From Prado023 sp963706875 (GTDB taxonomy: Bacteria > Actinomycetota > Actinomycetes > S36-B12 > CAIYMF01), in the NCBI GenBank assembly GCA_963706875.1, contig CAVPNW010000016.1, positions 62,001 through 126,000 of the forward strand: a DNA stretch of 64,000 bases, written 5' to 3'. The notes below the pieces were generated by a model. That model worked only from the letters and a program-made list of their open reading frames with translations. It had not been told where the DNA came from and ran no database searches. Positions 56,773 through 64,000 of the stretch are shown here, in pieces. The translations under genes and the position numbers were made by a program. Within the stretch, counting starts at the first letter, position 1, and each line of letters starts with the position of its first letter.

Positions 56773-58215
56773 TCACTGCGGCCAGGGGCCGGGCTCGAAC
56801 GTCGGGTCGAACCCGGAGTCCGCACCGAACGCCTCGAGCACCGCGGCCTCGCTCGGGGCCTGGCCGCCGCGCACCCACTGGTCGAGCAGGTCGATCATCC
56901 CGACCCTCGAGTCCGGAGTGAAGTTGCAGTGGCCTGCCCCGTAGGGCGCCCCGGGCTTGGCCGGGAACGTGTCAGGAGCGACGGTGAACAGCTGGACGAG
57001 GTCCTCGGTCGAGCCGGACGCGTCGCGAAGGTAGCTCTGGTTCTGCACCGCGACCAGAGGATCGGCGGCCGTGTGCAGCGTGAGCGTCGGCATCTCGATG
57101 GTGCCCGAGGGCTCGCCGCCGTCCTTTCGCGCCTTCTTGACCGCTGACGCCTCGGCAGACACCCGCTCGCCGTCCTCCAGCGACGCGATGATCCGCTTCG
57201 CGGTGCCCGCTCCCCCGACCTCGTCGAGCAGCGCCCGGTCCTCGTCCGAGAAGCGCGCGGCGTAGTCGGTGTCGGTGTTGTCCGAGATGTTGCCGCCGTA
57301 GCGCTGCTCGATGTCCCAACGCGCGACGGTCCCGCCGATCCGCAGGGCGTAGAGCGCGGCCTCGGCCGCGGCCTGCACCTGGCTGTCGGTCGTGCTGCCA
57401 TCCTGCGACTTGGTCTGCAGCTTCGCGTCCGCGAGCAGGGCCAGGGCCAGGATGTCGGCCTGCTCCTTCTCCGAGGCGGCCGCGTCGAGGACCTTGCGCG
57501 CGGTCGAGACGAACTGCTGGCTCGCGGCGTCGGCCGACTCGTACCCCGTCAGCTGGAAGTCGTTGTCGATCAGCTCGCGGATCCCGTAGAGCACATCCAT
57601 GGCGAGGTCGTAGTTCGGCACGACTCCACCCAGCGCCCCGCACAGGGGTGCCGCGCCGCTGACCCAGTCGGGGTTGGCCTCCGCGGTCTCCATCGTGACC
57701 AGGCCGCCGAGGCTGTCGCCCCACGCGTAGACCCGCTCGGGCTTGCCAACTGTCTCGGCGAAGAACTCGTACAGGTCGGTGTTGGCCTTCACACCGTCCG
57801 AGACCGCCCAGCCGTTGCTCGCCCAGCCGGACCCGGCCAGCGCATAGCCCTTGCTCAGCAGGTTGCGGGCCAGGGGGACGCCACCGTCGCTGTACCCGGG
57901 CGAGGGTTCAGCCTTCGACGTCACCGGCGAGTAGTCCGGGGGCACCGAGACCGGGCTGCGGTACCCGTGGGAGTACAGCAGCAATGTGCCGTTCCACTCC
58001 TTGGGCAGCAGGATCTTGTACTTGGCGCCGTCGATCTCGCCCTCACAGGCCTCACCGCAGTCGGTGAACGCGACCTCCGAGGGCGCAGCCAGCGGCGTCT
58101 CGGCCGCCGACGCCGAACCGGACTGCGCCTCGCTGGCCTCCGTGTCCCCCGAGCACCCCACCAGCAGCGCGCAGGCCGCCACCACCACCGTCAGCCGCTT
58201 CCAGTCCCCAGTCAC
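56773..58215 (-). CDS. Secreted lipoprotein of the alpha/beta hydrolase fold (paralogue B)
   Basis: 480 residues. The signal peptide ends in a lipobox (ACALLVGC, Cys near 21). Hydrolase elements are in the same order as in paralogue A: NGTLLLYSHGYR, GYALAGSGWASNGWAV, nucleophile elbow YAWGDSLGG, HTAADPLVAV and GAGHCNFTPDSRVG. The elbow is GDSLGG rather than GQSLGG. The two genes arose by duplication. GTG 58215 is 6 bases after GACAAT, a leaderless arrangement. Confidence 0.85.
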   Translation of the reverse strand: MTGDWKRLTVVVAACALLVGCSGDTEASEAQSGSASAAETPLAAPSEVAFTDCGEACEGEIDGAKYKILLPKEWNGTLLLYSHGYRSPVSVPPDYSPVTSKAEPSPGYSDGGVPLARNLLSKGYALAGSGWASNGWAVSDGVKANTDLYEFFAETVGKPERVYAWGDSLGGLVTMETAEANPDWVSGAAPLCGALGGVVPNYDLAMDVLYGIRELIDNDFQLTGYESADAASQQFVSTARKVLDAAASEKEQADILALALLADAKLQTKSQDGSTTDSQVQAAAEAALYALRIGGTVARWDIEQRYGGNISDNTDTDYAARFSDEDRALLDEVGGAGTAKRIIASLEDGERVSAEASAVKKARKDGGEPSGTIEMPTLTLHTAADPLVAVQNQSYLRDASGSTEDLVQLFTVAPDTFPAKPGAPYGAGHCNFTPDSRVGMIDLLDQWVRGGQAPSEAAVLEAFGADSGFDPTFEPGPWPQ

Positions 58216-58221
58216 CGCCCG

Positions 58222-58227
58222 ATTGTC
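58222..58227 (-). promoter_or_regulatory. Leaderless -10 hexamer for hydrolase paralogue B
   Basis: GACAAT on the minus strand, 6 bases before GTG 58215. Confidence 0.45.
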
Positions 58228-58272
58228 CCAGCGAACTGGGCGACCCGCACAACCGGACCCTCGTCGCAGGCC

Positions 58273-59313
58273 TCAGTCGAACGCCTCGCGCAGGTCGTCG
58301 AAGGACGCCAACTCATCGGGGAAGTCCTCCTCGACCCTCGCCGCCCGGGTCCGGACGATCACGCCTGCGATGCCCACGGCGAGCAGCACGAGCCCGAGCG
58401 TGACGGCCAGCATCGGACCGTACGAGTGGGCCCACAGCACCGGGCGACCCTCCGCGCGGGCCTGTGCGACCAGAGCATCCACCTGCTCGGGGGTGCTCGA
58501 GGTGGTCATCGCCAGCAGGGTGACGATGTCCTTGCCGGTGCTGTCGCGCAGCGCCTCGCGGATCCGCTCGACCTTGCGCACGATGATCCCCGTGGTCGGG
58601 TCGACCCAGATGGTGCGGTTCACCACGTGCGTCCGGATCAGCGGGATGGTCGGCAGTGGCGATCCGACGAGCACGCCGGGGGCCTGGACGGTCCCGATCG
58701 GCGTCGGCTGGGCCGCCTGCTGGAACTTCATGGCCGCCAGGCCAGCCACTTCCTCCGGGCCGATGAACGACATCTCGGCGGGAGCGAGCAGCGTGAGGTC
58801 GAAGTACGGATAGGACGTCTCCGGCGCGAACCACGGCAGACGCAGCGGGCTCCCGGAGCCGGCCATCGGGACGGTCACGCCACCGACCTGTGCCCCGCAG
58901 CAGTCGAGCAGCGCCTGGGTGTGCCGGTCTGCCGCCAGCCGGTACTCGGACTCGGCGATCAGCCGGCCGTCCTCTGTGACCGTGCGATCGGTGGTGTCGG
59001 TCACCGCCGCATTGGCCCCCGAGGCCGCAGCCTGCTGGGCGGCCGCAGCGTCGCCGCGGGTGGACTCGGTGCGCGTCACGGGGATGGGCTCGATTGCCGT
59101 GCTCTCCGCGGTCTCGAGGTCGAACAGGGTCGTGATGGTGCCGGTGGCGACGTGGGTGAGGAATCCGTCGCCGCCCGGGACCTCCGGGGACTGGGCGAGC
59201 ACCGGCGTGACCCAGAAGCGCATGACGGGCGCGGCCACCAGCAGGAGCAGCCCAAGAGCCAGTGCCAGCCGGGTCAGGCGGCGGCCCCACGCCCCCGTCA
59301 GGGACAACGCCAC
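58273..59313 (-). CDS. DUF3068 (PorA-like) membrane protein
   Basis: 346 residues with one membrane segment near each end (LALALGLLLLVAAPVMRFWV at about 16-35 and MLAVTLGLVLLAVGIAGVIV near 300) and a large extracellular domain between, the DUF3068 layout. SYPYFDLTLLAPAEMSFIG and VWVDPTTGIIV-like TIWVDPTTGIIVRK are family segments. In corynebacteria DUF3068 relatives are annotated as PorA-family proteins; function here is unknown. GTG 59313 has GGAGGTGA about 9 bases upstream. Confidence 0.85.
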   Translation of the reverse strand: MALSLTGAWGRRLTRLALALGLLLLVAAPVMRFWVTPVLAQSPEVPGGDGFLTHVATGTITTLFDLETAESTAIEPIPVTRTESTRGDAAAAQQAAASGANAAVTDTTDRTVTEDGRLIAESEYRLAADRHTQALLDCCGAQVGGVTVPMAGSGSPLRLPWFAPETSYPYFDLTLLAPAEMSFIGPEEVAGLAAMKFQQAAQPTPIGTVQAPGVLVGSPLPTIPLIRTHVVNRTIWVDPTTGIIVRKVERIREALRDSTGKDIVTLLAMTTSSTPEQVDALVAQARAEGRPVLWAHSYGPMLAVTLGLVLLAVGIAGVIVRTRAARVEEDFPDELASFDDLREAFD

Positions 59314-59374
59314 GTGCCAGTCACCTCCTCACGGGCCTCGCTGCCGCAACTCGCCCCCGAACGACAGTAACCGA

Positions 59375-62078
59375 CTAATGCGCTGCGGCCTGCCAGGACG
59401 ACCCGATCCCGATCGAGACGTCGAGCGGCACCGCCAGCTCCACCGCCCCGGACATCGCAGCCCGGACCAGCTCGGTGACCTGCTCGGACTCCCCCGGCGC
59501 GATCTCGAGGACCAGTTCGTCATGCACCTGCAGCAGCAGCCGCGAGTGCAGTCCGGCTGCCCTGAGTGCATCGTCGGCGCGCAGCATGGCGACCTTGATG
59601 ATGTCGGCGGCCGACCCCTGGATCGGGGCGTTCAGGGCCATCCGCTCGGCCATCTCGCGGCGCTGGCGGTTGTCGCTGGTCAGGTCGGGCAGGTACCGCC
59701 GGCGACCCAGCAGCGTCTCGGTGTAGCCGGTGAGCCGGGCCTGCTCGACGACACTGGCCAGGTAGTCGCGCACTCCGCCGAATCGCTCGAAGTACTCGTC
59801 CATCAGCCGGCGCGCCTCGCCCGGGTCGATGCCGAGCTGCTGGGACAGCCCGAACGCCGAGAGCCCGTAGGCCAGTCCGTAGGACATCGCCTTGATCTTG
59901 CGGCGCATCTCGGCGTCGACGTCCTGCGGGGCGACGCCGAACACCCGCGACGCCACGGTCGTGTGCAGGTCCTCCCCGGTCGCGAACGCCTCGATCAGGC
60001 CCTCGTCGCCGCACAGGTGGGCCATGATCCGCATCTCGATCTGGGAGTAGTCGGCGGTCATCAGGGACTCGTAGCCGGCTCCGACGACGAACGCCTCCCG
60101 GATCCGGCGACCCGCCGGCGTGCGCACAGGGATGTTCTGCAGGTTCGGCTCGGTGCTGGACAACCGGCCCGTGGCGGCCACGATCTGGTTGAACGTCGTG
60201 TGGACGCGGTGCTCGGCGTCGGCCAGCGGGATCAGCCCGGCGACGGTCTGGCGCAGCCGGGAGGCGTCCCGGAACCGCAGCAGCGCCTCGAGGACCGGGT
60301 GCGCTGTGGTCGCGTAGAGACCGTTGAGCGCGTCGGCGTCGGTGGTGTAGCCGGTCTTGATCCGCTTGGTCTTGGGCAGGCCCAACTCGTCGAACAGGAC
60401 CTCCTGGAGCTGCTTGGGCGAGCCGAGGTTGAACTCCCGACCGACGATGTCGTGGGCGTCGTCCTGGGCGGCGGCCACCTCACCGGCGAACTGCGCCTCC
60501 AGCTCGGTGAGCAGGGCGATGTCGACTGCGATGCCGGTGCTCTCGAGGTCGACCAGGAGGCTCACCAGCGGCAGCTCCACCTCGGCCAGCAGGGCCGCTC
60601 CCCCGCGCAGGGCGACCTCGCTGAGCAGGACCTCGTGGAGGTCGAGGGTGGCCCGCGCGAAGATCCCGACCTGCTCCAGGGCCTCGGTCTCGACGATCCC
60701 ATCGAGGCTGAGCTGGTCCTGCTGGGCGGTCGGTGACGGCAGGTCGCGGTGCAGGAACCGCGGCACGAGGTCCGCGAGGTCGAAGCTGCGCTGACCCGGG
60801 AGCACCACGTAGGCAGCCAGCGCGGTGTCGCCGGCCAGCCCCCTCAAAGGCCAGCCGTGGGCGCGCAGGGCGAGCATCGGGCCGTTCGCGTCGTGCAGGA
60901 CCTTGCCGATCGAGTCGTCGGCGAACCACGCCGCGAGAGCGGCGGCGTCGGCGGGCGCGAGGCCGTCGAGGTCCACGAGCCAACGTGTCGCCCTCGGCGG
61001 CCGCGAGACCCAGTGCGGACAGCGCGCCGGTGCCCGCGCCCCACGTGCCGCGCACCGACACCGCGACGGGCGAGCCAGCGGCCGCCAGCCACGTCGCGAC
61101 GTCACCCGGCGCGGCGATCCGCACCGTCGGCTGGGCGGTGGCACCCGCACCGACGGACTCCGGCCCACTGGCAGCCGCCGCATCGCCGGGGAACGTGTCG
61201 AACAGCCGCTCACGCAGCACCCGGAACTGCAGGGCGTCGAACACCTCGTGGACCTCGGTGCGGTCGAACTGCTGGCGCTCGGTGTCCGCCAGCGCCACCG
61301 GCAGGGGGACATCGCTGACGAGCTCGGTCAGCGCGCGGTTGGTCTCGATCTGGCCGATGTGGGCCCGCAGCGCCTCCCCCACCTTCCCGGTCACCTCGTT
61401 CGCATGGCTGATGAGCTCGCCGAGGTTGCCGTACGTGCTGATCCACTTGGTCGCGGTCTTCTCCCCCACGCTGGGCACCGAGGGCAGGTTGTCGCTGGGG
61501 TCCCCGCGCAGGGCCGCGAAGTCCGGGTACTGCGCCGGGGTGAGCCCGTACTTCTCCAGCACGGCGGCCGGGGTCATCCGGGCCAGGTCGGACACGCCCT
61601 TGCGCGGGTAGAGCACGGTCGTGTCGTCGTCGACCAGCTGGAACGCGTCACGGTCGCCGGTGATGATCAGGGTCTCGAACCCCTCGGCGCCGGCCTGCCT
61701 GGCCAAGGTCGCGATGATGTCGTCGGCCTCGTAGCCGTCCACCTGGATCGCCGGGATACGCAGCGCCCCGAGGACCTCCTGGATCAGCTCCACCTGCCCG
61801 CGGAAGGGCTCCGGTGAACTGGCCCTGTTGGCCTTGTACTCCGGGAAGCGCTCGGTGCGGAAGGTGTGCCGTGAGACGTCGAAGGCCACGGCGATGTGCG
61901 TCGGCGCCTCGTCGCGCAAGGTGTTGATCAGCATCGAGGTGAAGCCGTACACGGCGTTCGTGGGCTGGCCGGTGGTCGTCGAGAAGTTCTCCACGGGCAG
62001 GGCGTAGAACGCCCGGTAGGCCAGCGAGTGCCCGTCGAGCAGCAGCAGGCGCGGGCGGGAGGGCGTCGGCGTGGTCAC
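59375..62078 (-). CDS. polA: DNA polymerase I, with a +1 frameshift
   Basis: The reconstructed protein has about 900 residues. The 5'-3' exonuclease/flap domain (1-300) has LLLDGHSLAYRAFYAL, VDGYEADDIIATL and ITGDRDAFQLV. A degenerate 3'-5' exonuclease-like region follows. The polymerase domain shows ADYSQIEMRIMAHLCGD (motif A), RRKIKAMSYGLAYGLSAFGL (motif B) and QVHDELVLE (motif C). The frame breaks near 60977-60990; GDTRWLVDLDGL is restored by dropping one base (A at 60982 or 60983). Both sides are conserved and the gene is important, so an error in the consensus is likely. The GTG start is 6 bases after TAGGAT. Confidence 0.93.
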
Positions 62079-62084
62079 CGGCTG

Positions 62085-62090
62085 ATCCTA
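62085..62090 (-). promoter_or_regulatory. Leaderless -10 hexamer for polA
   Basis: TAGGAT on the minus strand, 6 bases before GTG 62078. Confidence 0.55.
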
Positions 62091-62115
62091 CGGGCGCCCG
62101 CTGACAGGCCGGGTC

Positions 62116-62121
62116 TAGGCT
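62116..62121 (+). promoter_or_regulatory. Leaderless -10 hexamer for the thioesterase gene
   Basis: TAGGCT, 7 bases before ATG 62129. The polA and thioesterase -10 hexamers are divergent and 25 bases apart. Confidence 0.5.
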
Positions 62122-62128
62122 TCGGGGC

Positions 62129-62635
62129 ATGTCCAGCGATGCACCTGAATCTCCCACCAGCGCACCTCCTGAGGCTGGCCCCTCGTCCGCGACAGCGGCC
62201 TACACCGCCCCTGTCATGCCGACCGACCCCTCGGAGCTGGCCGTCGTCGAGGCACTGCGCCACCTCGGACTCGGTGCCCTCCCGGACCATATGGGGATCG
62301 AGCTGCTCGAGGTCGGTGCCGAGCGGACCGTCGCCCGGATGCCGGTGGCCGGCAACACCCAGCCGTACGGGCTGCTGCACGGGGGTGCCTCGGCCGTGCT
62401 GGCCGAGTCGATCGGCTCCATCGCCTCCGCGCTGCACGCCGGCCCGGACCGGATCGCCCTGGGCCTCGAGCTCAACTGCACCCACCACAAGGCGATGCGC
62501 GAGGGCTACGTCATCGGTACCGCCACGCCGTTGGTGCGCGGGCGCACCGTCGCGTCGTACGCCATCAGCATCACCGACGAGGCCGGGGCCGCGGTCTGCA
62601 CCGCGCGTCTGACCTGCCTGCTGCGCGACCGGTGA
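62129..62635 (+). CDS. PaaI-like hotdog-fold acyl-CoA thioesterase
   Basis: 168 residues. The first 35 residues are a Ser/Pro/Thr-rich extension. The hotdog core has QPYGLLHGGASAVLAESIGS (near 77-96), where HGG and the following Glu are the catalytic elements, then LGLELNCTHHKAMREG. Family members cleave acyl- or aryl-CoA esters. In actinobacteria this gene is commonly divergent from polA, as here. Confidence 0.9.
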   Translation: MSSDAPESPTSAPPEAGPSSATAAYTAPVMPTDPSELAVVEALRHLGLGALPDHMGIELLEVGAERTVARMPVAGNTQPYGLLHGGASAVLAESIGSIASALHAGPDRIALGLELNCTHHKAMREGYVIGTATPLVRGRTVASYAISITDEAGAAVCTARLTCLLRDR

Positions 62636-62663
62636 GCGCCGGCCTCAGCAGTCCGGCCCGCCC

Positions 62664-63590
62664 ATGATCGGGCTCGGCACGCTCATCAACGTCGTCGCGA
62701 TCCTGATCGGCTCCGCGATCGGGGTCGCGCTCGGCCACCGCCTGCCCCAGCGGACCCGCGACGTGGTCACCGACGGCGTCGGGCTGGCCGTCCTGCTCGT
62801 CGCGGCGCTCTCTGCGGCGGCCGTGCTCACCCCGGCGGTATCGGAGGCCGTGGGCGCCTCCGGGGTCCTGATCGTGCTCGGCTCGCTGCTGATCGGCGGG
62901 ATCCTCGGCTCCCTGTGGCGGATCGAAGCGCGGCTCGAGGGGCTGGGAGAATCGATCCGCGTCCGGTTGTCGCGACGGGGGGGCATGGCTCATCCCCGGG
63001 GCACGGAGGGCTCGGACGCAACCACCGCCCCTGAGGACGGGGCCGAGCCCGACGGCCCGGTGGATGCCGACGCGACAGTGGACTCGGTCGGGGTTGTCGT
63101 GCCGGACGGATCGGTGGACGTGGAGGTCGAGGGCGCCCTGGCGGACCTGGACCCCGGCGCGCAGGCCGGGCGCGGCGTGCCCAACACGTTCGTCGAGGGC
63201 TTCGTGACGGCATCGCTGGTGTTCTGCGTCGGCCCCTTGGCGATCCTCGGCTCGCTGTCCGACGGCCTGGGGCTGGGCATCAACCAGCTGGCCCTGAAGT
63301 CGGTGATGGACGGGTTCACGTCCATCGCATTCGCCGCGACCCTCGGGTGGGGTGTCGCCGCCAGCGCACTGGTGGTGGGCGTCTACCAGGGCACCCTGAC
63401 CCTCCTGGGTTGGGCGCTGGGCTCCGTGCTCACCACGGCGCAGATCGCCCTGCTGACAGCAACCGGCGGGCTGCTCCTGGTGGGCATCGCCCTGCGACTG
63501 CTGCGGATCAGGCAGGTGCCGGTCGGCGACCTGCTCCCCGCACTGCTGGTCGCCCCGATCCTGACGGCGATCGTCGCCGCGCTGCGCTGA
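62664..63590 (+). CDS. DUF554 family membrane protein
   Basis: 308 residues with about seven membrane segments. IGLGTLINVVAILIGSAIG and the second-half segments TFVEGFVTASLVFCVGPLAI and LKSVMDGFTSIAFAA are DUF554 hallmarks (YdfK-like). Function unknown. An acidic, low-complexity insert of about 70 residues (roughly 105-170) separates the halves and is absent from typical members of about 230 residues. ATG 62664 follows the thioesterase stop after 28 bases. Confidence 0.88.
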   Translation: MIGLGTLINVVAILIGSAIGVALGHRLPQRTRDVVTDGVGLAVLLVAALSAAAVLTPAVSEAVGASGVLIVLGSLLIGGILGSLWRIEARLEGLGESIRVRLSRRGGMAHPRGTEGSDATTAPEDGAEPDGPVDADATVDSVGVVVPDGSVDVEVEGALADLDPGAQAGRGVPNTFVEGFVTASLVFCVGPLAILGSLSDGLGLGINQLALKSVMDGFTSIAFAATLGWGVAASALVVGVYQGTLTLLGWALGSVLTTAQIALLTATGGLLLVGIALRLLRIRQVPVGDLLPALLVAPILTAIVAALR

Positions 63591-63653
63591 TCCCGCCGCC
63601 CCGGCGTGCGTCGTCGCGGTGCTCCCGGGACACGCCCGACTGCAGGGCAACGA

Positions 63654-63820
63654 ACGCGCACGAATTCGCCCTTTCGGGCGCTGGTCTGGGACCCACCAGT
63701 TCCGAGCGCGCACGAAGCGCACCGATAGGCCGCAGGTCACAGAGCCATAGCGGCGGATTCATGCGCGCTCAAGACCATGGCCACGCCGCTCCGCCGGCTA
63801 ACGGCGGGTTTCGTGCGCGT
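63654..63820. repeat. Nested inverted repeats built on GCGCACGAA
   Basis: Outer arms ACGCGCACGAA (63654-63664) and TTCGTGCGCGT (63810-63820) are perfect. Inner arms 63704-63716 and 63758-63770 match 12 of 13. A short hairpin GCCCTTTCGGGC lies at 63668-63679. The rest of the 229-base convergent gap between DUF554 and livF holds no gene. Confidence 0.75.
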
Positions 63821-64000
63821 CAGCCGCCGAGGTAGGCGCGGATGACCTCGTCGTTCTCGGCCAGGGCCGGTGCCGGGCCCTCGAGCTTGAGGGCGCCGGA
63901 CTCCATGACGTACGCGTAGTCAGCCACGCGCAGTGCCGCCAGCGCGTTCTGCTCGACCAGCAGGATCGTCACGCCGGAGTCCCGGATCTTCTCGATCGTG
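63820..64000 (-). CDS. livF: Branched-chain amino acid ABC transporter ATPase LivF, C-terminal part
   Basis: Only the last 59 residues are in the window. TILLVEQNALAALRVADYAY contains the H-loop-type region of LivF (VEQN in place of a histidine), followed by VMESGALKLEG and the C-terminal VIRAYLGG that is typical of LivF. It powers import of branched-chain amino acids or other amides with LivG, LivH, LivM, presumably beyond the window's end. Confidence 0.88.
   Translation of the reverse strand, partial: TIEKIRDSGVTILLVEQNALAALRVADYAYVMESGALKLEGPAPALAENDEVIRAYLGG

Overview
This window is high-GC chromosomal DNA from an actinobacterium (class Actinomycetia; I cannot place it in a family). Supporting markers are RbpA, WhiA next to YvcK and RapZ, a SufR-led SUF operon with an embedded Rieske ferredoxin, DUF5998, DUF3068, a short actinobacterial helix-turn-helix protein, frequent GTG starts and ATGA/GTGA/TGATG gene overlaps. 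No rRNA, tRNA, CRISPR array, prophage or transposase was seen. Most of the window is core genome.

Layout. 1-3671 (minus): a partial phosphodiesterase, DUF5998 and a GNAT/acyl-CoA synthetase fusion. 3762-8191 (plus): a ParC-like topoisomerase subunit, a sucrase/ferredoxin-like protein and an SDR protein. 8216-13463 (minus): ArfB, an ABC exporter, an enoyl-CoA hydratase, a helix-turn-helix protein and an ABC-F ATPase. 13600-14973: a zinc metallopeptidase and a small protein. 15024-15587: a MerR/FtsR-type regulator. 15776-22257: the iron-sulfur assembly operon sufR-B-D-Rieske-C-S-U-T, eight genes mostly joined by overlaps. 22353-29191: an ABC-2 transporter, heme A synthase, a proline-rich anchored protein, a two-component system and heme O synthase. 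29275-34201: transketolase, RbpA, SecG, TpiA and Pgk. 34320-39299: whiA-yvcK-rapZ-uvrC. 39301-46165: Rieske lipoprotein, UvrA, TerC, UvrB. 46386-50714: PAP2 phosphatase, CoaE, flippase and ribosomal protein S1. 50881-59313: a methyltransferase, a broken surface-protein gene with its membrane partner, two paralogous lipoprotein hydrolases and a DUF3068 protein. 59375-64000: PolA, a thioesterase, DUF554 and the tail of LivF.

The genes are mostly housekeeping: cofactor assembly (SUF, heme A/O), central carbon metabolism, nucleotide excision repair (UvrA, UvrB, UvrC, PolA), translation (S1, ArfB, ABC-F) and cell-division or developmental regulators. At least a dozen genes begin directly 6-7 nt after a TANNNT-type -10 hexamer, so leaderless transcription looks common. 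Codon-scale reading also shows single extra bases that break uvrA, polA, a Rieske lipoprotein gene, a sucrase/ferredoxin-like gene and a methyltransferase gene. A 0.9 kb stretch (about 52440-53410) inside one surface-protein gene carries ten or more frame changes. Consensus errors are the simplest explanation for the essential genes.

The most unusual items are a family of 39-bp palindromes present twice (32147-32185 and 51115-51153), a 21-bp-arm palindrome at 56678-56729, nested inverted repeats at 63654-63820, and an inverted repeat laid exactly over the predicted sufR promoter. I found no clear candidate for a wholly new multi-gene system.
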